Below, one piece after another: positions 1-5,567 of a stretch of DNA of 6,929 nt (positions within the stretch are counted from its first letter, which is position 1; every line of letters starts with the position of its first letter). The position numbers and the translations under genes were made by a program. The DNA lies in assembly GCA_946612175.1 (NCBI GenBank), contig CAMOEO010000163.1, forward strand, positions 1 to 6,929, read 5' to 3'. Under the pieces are notes generated by a model, which saw only the letters and a list, made by a program, of their open reading frames with translations, did no database searches and was not told where the DNA came from. The stretch comes from an uncultured Verrucomicrobiota bacterium. GTDB taxonomy: Bacteria > Verrucomicrobiota > Kiritimatiellia > RFP12 > UBA3636.

Positions 1-298
1 GCAGGTCGCGCCCGCGGAAGAGGGCGCGGCCCGAGACGCGCGCGGCGTCGGCATCCGTCGGCGGGAGGCGCGTGAGCGCCATCGCCCCCACGCTCTTGCC
101 GCAGCCGCTCTCGCCGACGAGCGCGTGGAAGCCGCCCTCGGGAACGCGGAACGAGACGCCGCGGACGACCTCGACGGGCGCGCCGCCGTCCGGGAACGGG
201 AGCGCGACGCGGAGGTCGCTCACCTCGAGAAGCGGCGCGGCGGCGCCGTCCGGGGGCGGCGCCGCCGTGGCGGGATGCGGGGCGGGGGAGGGGGGCAT
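1..298 (-). CDS. Oligopeptide/dipeptide ABC transporter ATP-binding protein, N-terminal part (cut by window edge)
   Basis: This is the ATPase subunit of an ABC importer, which would hydrolyse ATP at the inner face of the cytoplasmic membrane to drive uptake. Only the first 99 residues are present. They show a Pro/Ala-rich leader (1-22), the typical opening strand LLEVSDLRVALP (23-34), a PVEVVRGVSFRV segment (41-52) and an intact Walker A motif GESGCGKS (62-69). The form 'LVGESGCGKSVGAMALTRL' is characteristic of DppD/OppD-type peptide or nickel importer ATPases, as known from those families. The Q-loop, signature and Walker B motifs lie outside the window. The start is the ATG at 296-298, 15 nt after the stop of the upstream gene; no good Shine-Dalgarno is seen, so co-transcription with that gene is likely. 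A shorter start at a GTG near residue 26 is possible but less attractive. The family call is firm; the substrate is inferred. Confidence 0.88.
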   Translation of the reverse strand, partial: MPPSPAPHPATAAPPPDGAAAPLLEVSDLRVALPFPDGGAPVEVVRGVSFRVPEGGFHALVGESGCGKSVGAMALTRLPPTDADAARVSGRALFRGRDL

Positions 299-313
299 CC
301 GGAAGCGCGCCCC

Positions 314-2272
314 CTACTCGTCCTCGTCGCCGGGGAAGTCGTCGCTCTCGTCGTCGTCGTCGCACGCGGCATCGCCGTCGCACGCGTCGTCGTCGTCATC
401 GTCGCACGCGGCATCGTCGTCGCACGCGTCGTCGTCGCCGTCGAAGCAGGCGTCCTTGCCGGTCGGGGGGCAGGCGCCGGCCCCGAGCATTTTCTCCATC
501 ATGCGGTCGCGGGCGACGCCGAAGGCGTTGGCGAGGAAGCGCATCTCCTCGAAGGGAACGAAGATCTGCTGCACGAGCGCGTCCTTCGCGACGGACTTGG
601 CGGAGAGGCAGCGGGACGTCTCCGGGACGCCCTCGAAGAGGCGCGGGGCGGCCTCGGCGAGGCGGAGCTCGGGAACGATTCCGTCGACGAAGGGCAGGTA
701 GGCGCGGACGAGGGCGGCGTAGCCGAAGGCGCCGACCGCGACGGGCATCACCGGCCCGGGCCCCTCCTTCGGGAGGCCGAAGACGAGGAAGTCGAACGCG
801 TGCGGATCGGCCGACGCGCCGGCGACGGCGGGCGGGGCGACGGGGAAGCTCGCGCGGGCGACGCCCGTGGCGGGGTCGAGGGCGGTCTCGAAGGCCGCCT
901 TCTCGCCGAAGACCTTGGCGAGGATCGCGTCGAGGTTTTCGAGGCATTCCGGGGTGAAGACGCCGCATCCGGACCCGGCGCAGCGGGCCGCGACGGCGCG
1001 GAGCGCCTCGGCGGGTCGGAACTCGACGGCGGCCCCGTTGCCGTCCTCGGGGGCGGGGAGCAGCACGATGCCGTTGGTCCCGGCGGCGACGGGGGGCAGC
1101 GCGGCGATCGCGTCCCGGAACGCGGCGAGGCACTCCCGGAAGGGGGCGGGGTCCGCGTAGACGGCGGAGGAGGCGAAGCCGGGGCGGCCCGTGGCGGGGT
1201 CTGCGAAGAGGTAGACGGACCCGCCGCTGCGGGCGGCGATGGCGGCCCGGGAGGCGTCGAGCTGGCGGAGCATGGCGTCGCGGAGTCCGGGCGCGGCTTC
1301 GGCGAGGGCGGGGGCGGAGGCCATTTCGCCCACCAGGTCGCGGAGCGCGGGGAGGACCGTTTCAAGGTCCTGCTCGGGGTCGGAGCCGGCGGCGAAGAAC
1401 GCGGGGGCGGAGGCGGGGACGCCGGCCAGCGCGGCGGGGTCGAGCGGCTTGGCGGCGGCGAGGCGCGCGGCGGTGCGCGTGCCGGGCTTCACGGACGTCG
1501 CCGTGGAGAGGACGAGGCCGCGGCCGGGGACGGAGAAGAGCCCGAGGCGCACGGCGCCGACGTCGCGCGTCGAGGCGAGGTTCGCGCCGAGGAGCGCGCC
1601 GAGCGTCTTGGCGGAGACGGGGACGCCGGCCTCGGAGAGCGCGCCGGCGAGGGTCTCGGCCATTTCGGAGACCTGCGCCTCGTAGGCGACGAGGCCGAGC
1701 GCCGCGAGATCCGTGGCGGCCGCCTCGACAACCGCGCCGGGGCAGGCGGGCGCGGCCGCGAGCGTCGCGGCGACGGAGGCGGGGTCGTAGGGGGGCTTGC
1801 CGACGACGAGGTAGCCGCCGAGCGCGGGGTCGGAGACCGCCGCGACGAACGTGTCGTCGACGACGAAGGAGCCGTTCTCCTCGGGCTCGGCGCCCTCGGC
1901 AGGGCCGCCGAGCACCTTGCGGGCGAAGAGGGCGGCGTCGGGGTTCTCGAAGGGGAGCGCGAGGAAGCCTTCGGCGACGTCCTCCGCGTCGAAGTCGTCG
2001 CCCAAGGCGTTCTCGACGCGGAGCGCGACGAACGCGGGGGCGTCCTCCCGGAAGGCGCCGATCTCGGCGGCCTCGGCGGCCTCGGCGACCTTCTCGCGGA
2101 ATTCGCTCGCGAAGCGGACCCCGAGCATCGGCTGGCCGATGGCGGCGGTGACGGCGTTGACGGCGTCGGAGACGTCCTTGAAGGACGACACGCGGAGCGT
2201 GACGTTGGGCGCGGCGAGGGCGGAGGCCGCGAGGCCGAGGCAGAGGGCGGAGACGGGAACGGAGAGGCGCAT
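314..2272 (-). CDS. Exported protein of unknown function with Asp/Cys-rich repetitive C-terminal tail
   Basis: I do not recognise this 652-aa protein. Residues 1-21 form a classical signal peptide (MRLSVPVSALCLGLAASALA, cut near AAP), so it is probably periplasmic or outer-surface. The body is Ala-rich mixed alpha/beta with no catalytic motif I can name; segments such as FVALRVE (about 83-89) and SGGSVYLFADPATGRPGF (about 350) look like beta strands of a repeated fold. The last 46 residues (607-652) are almost entirely Asp, Ala and Cys, with cysteines at 601, 609, 617, 623, 631 and 637, alternately 8 and 6 apart, and end in DEDE. Such a tail could bind divalent cations or form disulfides; that is inference. 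GC3 is near maximal in this frame, which supports it over the long antisense ORF. The start ATG is preceded by GAAAGGAA at a spacing of about 7 nt and a candidate promoter. The peptide-transporter ATPase follows 15 nt downstream. Confidence 0.82.
   Translation of the reverse strand: MRLSVPVSALCLGLAASALAAPNVTLRVSSFKDVSDAVNAVTAAIGQPMLGVRFASEFREKVAEAAEAAEIGAFREDAPAFVALRVENALGDDFDAEDVAEGFLALPFENPDAALFARKVLGGPAEGAEPEENGSFVVDDTFVAAVSDPALGGYLVVGKPPYDPASVAATLAAAPACPGAVVEAAATDLAALGLVAYEAQVSEMAETLAGALSEAGVPVSAKTLGALLGANLASTRDVGAVRLGLFSVPGRGLVLSTATSVKPGTRTAARLAAAKPLDPAALAGVPASAPAFFAAGSDPEQDLETVLPALRDLVGEMASAPALAEAAPGLRDAMLRQLDASRAAIAARSGGSVYLFADPATGRPGFASSAVYADPAPFRECLAAFRDAIAALPPVAAGTNGIVLLPAPEDGNGAAVEFRPAEALRAVAARCAGSGCGVFTPECLENLDAILAKVFGEKAAFETALDPATGVARASFPVAPPAVAGASADPHAFDFLVFGLPKEGPGPVMPVAVGAFGYAALVRAYLPFVDGIVPELRLAEAAPRLFEGVPETSRCLSAKSVAKDALVQQIFVPFEEMRFLANAFGVARDRMMEKMLGAGACPPTGKDACFDGDDDACDDDAACDDDDDDACDGDAACDDDDESDDFPGDEDE
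361..444 (-). repeat. Two 42-bp tandem units encoding the Asp/Cys tail
   Basis: Units 361-402 and 403-444 match at 38 of 42 positions. Read on the minus strand they encode two 14-residue repeats of the type DACDDDAACDDDDD, each carrying two cysteines and otherwise mostly Asp. GAC/GTC trinucleotide runs extend the low-complexity tract toward 340. The in-frame 42-bp period suggests slippage or unequal-crossover growth of a functional tail. Confidence 0.8.
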
Positions 2273-2278
2273 GGCGGG

Positions 2279-2339
2279 TTCCTTTCGTTGCGGGTGGAAA
2301 ATCGGGCTCTAGACTACGGGAAACGGGGCGTGAAGGCAA
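2279..2339 (-). promoter_or_regulatory. Candidate sigma70-type promoter and ribosome binding site for the 652-aa exported protein
   Basis: On the minus strand the 86-bp gap after the upstream gene contains TTGCCT (2334-2339), a 17-bp spacer and TAGTCT (2311-2316). This would start transcription near 2304, about 30 nt before the ATG. The leader contains CAACGAAAGGAA with GAAAGGAA at 2279-2286, 7-8 nt from the ATG. The same CAACGAAAGGAA string precedes the YbjQ gene at 4723. No terminator hairpin is evident in the gap, so read-through from the gene above is also possible. Confidence 0.45.
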
Positions 2340-2358
2340 GGAAAATCGGCGCGGCGCG

Positions 2359-3369
2359 CTAGAACGAGACGGTCTCCCGGCGAAGCCCCCTGCGGATGCC
2401 GGCCTTCACCTGCACGCTCGAGCCCTCGGGCGCGGAGAAGCACCAGACGGCGCTCGTCGGGGAGAACTGCATGCGCATGCCGGGCCGGAGCTCCTCGCCG
2501 CCGGCGACGAGCGCGAGCGAGTCGAGGGCGTCGAGCGGGCCCGAGATCCGGAGCCGCAGCTCCTCCCCGTCGTCGCCGCCGCCGAGCATTCCGCCGAACA
2601 TTCCGCCGAAGAGCTCGGCGGCCATCGCGGCGGCGGCCTCCTCGTTCGCGGGCGCGTTCCCGCCCCCCTTGCCGGCGGCGGCGGCGAGGGCGGCGAACGC
2701 GGCGGCCGCGTCGCCCCCCTCCGCGCCGTCTCCGCCGTCCGCGTCGCCGTCGAACGCGGCGGCGGGCGCCCCGGCGGAGGCGGCGCCGGACTTCTTCGGC
2801 TCCTCGACCGAGACGGTCAGCGGGCCGAGGCGCGCCGAGGAGCCCGGCGCGAGGGAGAGCGGTGCGGTGCGGGTGTCGACGCCCTCGGCGCGGTCGACCT
2901 CGACCGACCCGTGGACGACGGGCAGCGCGGCCTTGAGCCGGCCGCGGCCGGGGGCGATGCGGAGGGTGAAGACGAGGGCGGAGCCGTCGTCCGCGATCCG
3001 CGGGAAGCGGTCGACCGACCAGGACGGGTTCCCGTCGGCGTCCTTCGAGACGTCGGCGCCGCCGACGGTGGCGGAGGCGATGCGGAGGGTGTCGGCGTGC
3101 AGGGCGGAAAGGCCGGCTGCGCGGACGAGGTACTCGATCTCGTAGCCGCCGGCGCCGGCCTCGTGGAACGGGAGCACGCCGGAGGGGAGCCCCTCGGGGG
3201 CCGGCGCGCGGACGGTGAACTCCACGGGGCGGGCGCGGAGGCCCTGCCGCGCCGTCTGCGCGGACGTGGCGACGGCGGCGGGGCGCGTCTGCGCCGGGGC
3301 GGCGGCGGGGACGAGGATCGGCGCGAGCGAGAGGGCTGCGCGCACGGGGAGGAGGGAGAGGCGGGTCAT
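2359..3369 (-). CDS. Exported protein of unknown function with Gly-Met element
   Basis: This 336-aa protein is not recognised. The frame stays open to 3441, but I chose the ATG at 3367-3369 because it opens directly into a signal peptide (residues 1-26, ending VPAAAPA before QTRP) and follows CGAAAGG at 5 nt. Residues about 45-190 look like beta-rich extracellular domains (VEFTVRAPAPEG, YEIEYLVRAAGL, GSALVFTLRIAPGRG). An Ala/Gly-rich linker (about 195-252) leads to LFGGMFGGMLGGG (253-265), then another beta-type segment with MRMQFSPTSAVWCF and a basic C-terminus (RRGLRRETVSF). The two FGGM units come from a perfect 12-bp tandem duplication (2587-2598 and 2599-2610). It precedes the 652-aa exported protein on the same strand with an 86-bp gap, so a shared envelope role is possible but unproven. 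No lipobox is seen. Confidence 0.78.
   Translation of the reverse strand: MTRLSLLPVRAALSLAPILVPAAAPAQTRPAAVATSAQTARQGLRARPVEFTVRAPAPEGLPSGVLPFHEAGAGGYEIEYLVRAAGLSALHADTLRIASATVGGADVSKDADGNPSWSVDRFPRIADDGSALVFTLRIAPGRGRLKAALPVVHGSVEVDRAEGVDTRTAPLSLAPGSSARLGPLTVSVEEPKKSGAASAGAPAAAFDGDADGGDGAEGGDAAAAFAALAAAAGKGGGNAPANEEAAAAMAAELFGGMFGGMLGGGDDGEELRLRISGPLDALDSLALVAGGEELRPGMRMQFSPTSAVWCFSAPEGSSVQVKAGIRRGLRRETVSF
2587..2610 (-). repeat. Perfect 12-bp tandem duplication inside the exported-protein gene
   Basis: CATTCCGCCGAA occurs at 2587-2598 and again immediately at 2599-2610. On the minus strand it encodes the doubled FGGM of the Gly-Met element (residues 254-261). It is a small in-frame duplication. 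Confidence 0.75.
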
Positions 3370-3436
3370 GGGGGCCTTTCGGTTCGGGGAACGGGGTTGG
3401 ACGAAGAGACGTCCGCACCCGCGGACGACAGGATCG

Positions 3437-3445
3437 AGCATAGCA
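3437..3445 (-). promoter_or_regulatory. Candidate extended -10 promoter for the Gly-Met exported protein
   Basis: On the minus strand TGC-TATGCT (3445 down to 3437) has the TGN-TATNNT form of an extended -10 element. Transcription would start near 3430, giving a leader of about 60 nt before the ATG at 3369. No convincing -35 is seen at 16-18 nt, consistent with an extended -10 promoter. The 9-bp repeat TGTAACTTT lies just upstream (3465-3473). Confidence 0.4.
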
Positions 3446-3486
3446 GAAAGCCATCGGGGGATGGTGTAACTTTACGGTAATCTTGG

Positions 3487-3531
3487 AAAAAGCAGTTGGC
3501 CTCGAGCGCAAATGCGCGCGAGGCCAACTGC
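3487..3531 (-). terminator. Strong hairpin with T-run, reading on the minus strand
   Basis: GCAGTTGGCCTCG (3492-3504) pairs perfectly with 3519-3531. After one A/G mismatch the stem continues with GCGC/GCGC around an AAAT loop (3510-3513), giving 17 base pairs in all. On the minus strand it is followed at once by TTTTT (3491-3487), the form of an intrinsic terminator. It lies upstream of the minus-strand gene at 3369 and its candidate promoter, so it would end an antisense or small transcript arising between about 3532 and 3703, or act as an attenuator if a second promoter lies farther right. Read on the plus strand there is no T-run. Confidence 0.6.
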
Positions 3532-3560
3532 GGGGCGCGCCGCCCGGCGCGGCGGCGGCG

Positions 3561-3588
3561 GGCGCGGGTTTCGCGCAAAACCCGCGCC
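3561..3588. repeat. Perfect 11-bp inverted repeat (second hairpin) in the divergent region
   Basis: GGCGCGGGTTT (3561-3571) is exactly complementary to 3578-3588, with a 6-nt loop CGCGCA. Neither strand has a following T-run, so it is unlikely to be a simple intrinsic terminator. It sits 29 bp right of the T-run hairpin. The two together fill most of the otherwise empty 334-bp gap between the divergent genes; the rest of the gap shows only the promoters and the 9-bp direct repeat. Confidence 0.6.
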
Positions 3589-3642
3589 ACAAGCGCAGTT
3601 TGAGCGAAGACTTGGGGCGTTTGTAACTTTTTCGTCGCCCCC

Positions 3643-3671
3643 TTTCCTTTCGTTCCGTGCTCTGGTAGAAT
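3643..3671 (+). promoter_or_regulatory. Candidate extended -10 promoter of the regulator-YbjQ-PrsW operon
   Basis: TGG-TAGAAT (3663-3671) matches an extended -10 element. A weak -35 (TTTCCT, 3643-3648) lies 17 bp upstream. Transcription would begin near 3678, about 25 nt before the ATG at 3704. A copy of TGTAACTTT (3622-3630) lies just upstream and is a candidate operator. The whole operon has no other obvious promoter. Confidence 0.5.
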
Positions 3672-3703
3672 CGCGGGAAAACGAGCCTCATTCCGCCGTT
3701 GCC

Positions 3704-4726
3704 ATGCCGAAGAACCGAACGATGTCCCCGCCCAAGCTGCTGGTCGCCGACGGCGACGAGGGGCGGTGCGAGGCGTTCCGCGCGCTGCTCGCGGCGCGCG
3801 GGGCGGAGGTCGCGGTGGCGGACGGGGCGGCGGCCGCGCGGCGCGCCGCGGGACGGCGGCCGGCGCCGGACCTGGCGCTGGTCGACCTCGGGACGCTCGG
3901 GGAGGACGCGCTGGCGCTCTGCCGCGAATTCGGCGGCGAGATCCCGACGATCGTGCAGCTCGACGCCGCGGCGTTCACCGAGGAGAACGTCGGCGCCGCG
4001 CTCGCGGCGGGCGCGAGCGACTGCGTGATGCGCCTCGCGCCCGAGGCGCTGGCGCCGCTGCTGGCCGCGAAGCTCGCGCGGCTGCACGGTCGCGCGGACG
4101 CCTCGGCGGGGGGCGCGATGGCGCCGCTCGTGGCGGGGCTCACGAAGACCGAGCGCCGCCTGCTCGGAGTGCTCCTGCGCAACGCGGGGTTCGCGTGCCG
4201 CCGCGACTACCTGCACCGCGAGCTGTACGGCGAGGCGTTCTTCGAGGGGTCCCGCGCGCTGGACGCGCTCGTCGTGAAGCTGCGCCGCGGGCTCGGCCCG
4301 CTCGGGGCGGGCATCGAGACGGTGCGCGGAGAAGGCTACCGCTGGAACGAGGCGCTCGTCGCGCAGCGCCCGCGGCGGTTCGCGGCGCGGCTGCTCTCCG
4401 CGCGGCTCCTGGCGGCCCTCGCGGGAGGGGCGCTGCTGGCCGCGGCGATCCTCGCGCTGCTGCGCGGCGGCTGGCTCCGCGACGGGCTGGAGCGGGCCGG
4501 GGAGATCGTCCGCGACCTTCCGCCGCTGGCGCCGCCGTCCGAGGGCGCGGCCGCGGCTCTGCCCGGCGAGCTGCCCGTCCGTCCGGCCGAGGGCGGAATC
4601 TCGGACCCCACCGGCTCGATCGTCATCCGCTGGGGCGGGGACGCCCCCGCCCCGCCCGCCGAATCCCCTTCACCCGCGCCGGACGGAGGTCCGCCCGGCC
4701 CCAACAACGAAAGGAAGACGCCATGA
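3704..4726 (+). CDS. Membrane-tethered OmpR-like response regulator (degenerate receiver, winged helix, TM helix, periplasmic tail)
   Basis: This 340-aa protein joins a receiver domain (about 10-126) to an OmpR-type winged-helix DNA-binding domain (about 145-216; LTKTERRLLGVLLRNAG, then RALDALVVKLRRGLG and IETVRGEGYRW, all family hallmarks). These are followed by one hydrophobic helix (about 235-253) and an 87-residue Pro/Ala-rich tail. Arg residues before the helix (222-234) predict a cytoplasmic N-terminus and a periplasmic tail. The receiver keeps D16/D18 and the likely phospho-acceptor D61 (LALVDLG). The usual Thr/Ser is D87 (IVQLDA) and the usual Lys-Pro is R110-L111, so normal phosphorylation is doubtful. 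It resembles ToxR/CadC architecture with a receiver added. No histidine kinase is adjacent. The start at 3704 fits the promoter; the ATG at 3722 is an in-frame alternative, and neither has a clear Shine-Dalgarno. The last codons carry the ribosome site of the next gene, and the stop overlaps its ATG. Confidence 0.85.
   Translation: MPKNRTMSPPKLLVADGDEGRCEAFRALLAARGAEVAVADGAAAARRAAGRRPAPDLALVDLGTLGEDALALCREFGGEIPTIVQLDAAAFTEENVGAALAAGASDCVMRLAPEALAPLLAAKLARLHGRADASAGGAMAPLVAGLTKTERRLLGVLLRNAGFACRRDYLHRELYGEAFFEGSRALDALVVKLRRGLGPLGAGIETVRGEGYRWNEALVAQRPRRFAARLLSARLLAALAGGALLAAAILALLRGGWLRDGLERAGEIVRDLPPLAPPSEGAAAALPGELPVRPAEGGISDPTGSIVIRWGGDAPAPPAESPSPAPDGGPPGPNNERKTP
4706..4722 (+). promoter_or_regulatory. 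Ribosome binding site of the YbjQ gene, embedded in the regulator's last codons
   Basis: AACGAAAGGAAG lies 6-17 nt before the ATG at 4723 and at the same time encodes the C-terminal Asn-Glu-Arg-Lys of the tethered regulator. The string CAACGAAAGGAA recurs before the gene starting at 2272 at identical spacing, and CGAAAGG precedes the gene starting at 3369. This supports the start choices and suggests a preferred Shine-Dalgarno form in this genome. Confidence 0.6.
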
Positions 4727-5046
4727 TCGTCGTGAACACCGAAACCGTTCCGGGCTGCCGGATCGTCGAACTCAAGGGCATGGTCCAGGGCAACACCGTC
4801 CGGGCCAAGCACGCCGGCCGCGACATCGCGGCGGGCTTCAAGAACCTCATCGGCGGCGAGCTCAAGGGCTACACCGAGCTGCTCACCGAGTCGCGCCGCG
4901 AGGCCGTCTCGCGCATGATGGCGCAGGCGGAGGCGCTCGGCGCCAACGCGATCCTCAACGTGCGCTTCTCCACCAGCGCCGTCACCGCGGGCGCCTCCGA
5001 GATCATGGCGTACGGGACGGCCGCCATCGTCGAGGCGGAGGCCTAG
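4723..5046 (+). CDS. YbjQ/UPF0145 family protein, soluble
   Basis: At 107 aa this has exactly the length usual for YbjQ (DUF74, also called the heavy-metal-binding YbjQ-like family). It runs end to end with the family pattern: VVNTETVPG (3-11), IVELKGMVQGNTVRAKH (14-30), FKNLIGGELKGYTELL (39-54), SRREAVSRMMAQAEALGANAILNVRF (57-82) and a closing strand with AYGTAAIV (96-103). Family structures show small beta-rich oligomers; metal binding is an old, weakly supported label and the true function is unknown. No signal peptide or membrane segment is seen, so it is cytoplasmic. Its ATG overlaps the TGA of the regulator gene (ATGA), implying translational coupling. It is followed after 2 nt by a membrane-anchored paralogue. 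Confidence 0.93.
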   Translation: MIVVNTETVPGCRIVELKGMVQGNTVRAKHAGRDIAAGFKNLIGGELKGYTELLTESRREAVSRMMAQAEALGANAILNVRFSTSAVTAGASEIMAYGTAAIVEAEA

Positions 5047-5048
5047 CG

Positions 5049-5567
5049 ATGGAGGATCCGTCCGACGTCGAGGCGATCGAGGCGGCCGTCGCGGGCCTGC
5101 TCTACGTCGTCCTCCCGGCCGTCCTGCTGCTGCTGTGGTGGGCGATCGGGCGCCGGCAGGAGCGGCGCCATCTGGCCTCGCTCGCGGCGCGCGAGAAGGC
5201 GGTCGCGGACGTGCTCGTGACCTCGCTGCGGGGCTTTCCGGGCGCGGCCGCGGGCGGTCCGCCGCCGGAGCTCGTCTGCGGCGAGGCCGCGATCGCGAGC
5301 GACGGCTTCAAGACCTGGGTCTTCGGGCTCCGCAACCTCTTCGGCGGCGAGTCGCGCTCGTACACGAGGCTGTTCGACCGCGCGCGGCGGGAGGCGCTCG
5401 CGCGCATGGCCGAGGCGGCGCGGGCGCGCGGCTACGACGCCGTGTGCAACGTGCGGTTCGGGACGGTCGACATCGGCGGCAACGCCTCCGGCGCCGGCCG
5501 CCGGGCCGCGCCGATGGCGGTCTGCACCGCCTCCGGGACGGCCTACCGGCTGGCCGCGGACGCATGA
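5049..5567 (+). CDS. Membrane-anchored YbjQ-like paralogue
   Basis: This 172-aa protein has an acidic N-terminus, one transmembrane helix (about 12-33, ending LLLLWWAIG) followed by RRQERR, so the rest should face the cytoplasm. Residues about 55-170 are a divergent YbjQ-like domain: LVTSLRGFPG, then LRNLFGGESRSYTRLF (94-109), RREALARMAEAARARGYDAVCNVRFG (113-138) and a final strand ASGTAYRL. It shares with the preceding gene the pattern GGE...YT.L....RREA..RM...A...G..A..NVRF. A Gly/Pro-rich insert (62-73) lengthens the first loop. The start is the ATG 2 nt after the previous stop, with GGAGG at 5037-5041 at a 7-nt spacing. Its stop overlaps the start of the PrsW gene. It probably arose by tandem duplication plus an added membrane anchor; its role is unknown. 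Confidence 0.87.
   Translation: MEDPSDVEAIEAAVAGLLYVVLPAVLLLLWWAIGRRQERRHLASLAAREKAVADVLVTSLRGFPGAAAGGPPPELVCGEAAIASDGFKTWVFGLRNLFGGESRSYTRLFDRARREALARMAEAARARGYDAVCNVRFGTVDIGGNASGAGRRAAPMAVCTASGTAYRLAADA

Larger units (their letters stand above)
3465..3630. repeat. 9-bp direct repeat TGTAACTTT flanking the palindromic segment
   Basis: TGTAACTTT is present at 3465-3473 and 3622-3630 in the same orientation. The 148 bp between the copies hold both hairpins described separately. The copies could be a target-site-duplication footprint of a small palindromic element, or two operator half-sites, one upstream of each divergent promoter. No terminal inverted repeats abut the copies. Chance cannot be excluded, although a 9-mer this AT-rich is rare in this sequence. 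Confidence 0.45.

Noticed and set aside
125..2362. 745-aa open frame on the plus strand, plus other long frames overlapping the left block
   Set aside because: Its product is Gly/Arg/Glu-rich low complexity and lies antisense to a frame with a signal peptide and extreme GC3. Long antisense frames are expected at this base composition.
2469..2480. 12-bp palindrome GCATGCGCATGC
   Set aside because: It lies inside a coding region and is explained by the Gly-Met-Arg-Met codons.
3370..3441. Upstream start for the Gly-Met exported protein (24 extra residues)
   Set aside because: The extension would place the signal peptide internally. The ATG at 3369 has CGAAAGG in front and gives a normal signal sequence.
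3512..3703. 64-residue N-terminal extension of the tethered regulator
   Set aside because: The frame is merely open through the hairpin and promoter; receiver homology begins just after the ATG at 3704/3722.
2309..4216. 635-aa minus-strand open frame spanning the divergent region
   Set aside because: It is Arg/Pro-rich, crosses hairpins and promoters, and overlaps two better-supported genes on opposite strands.
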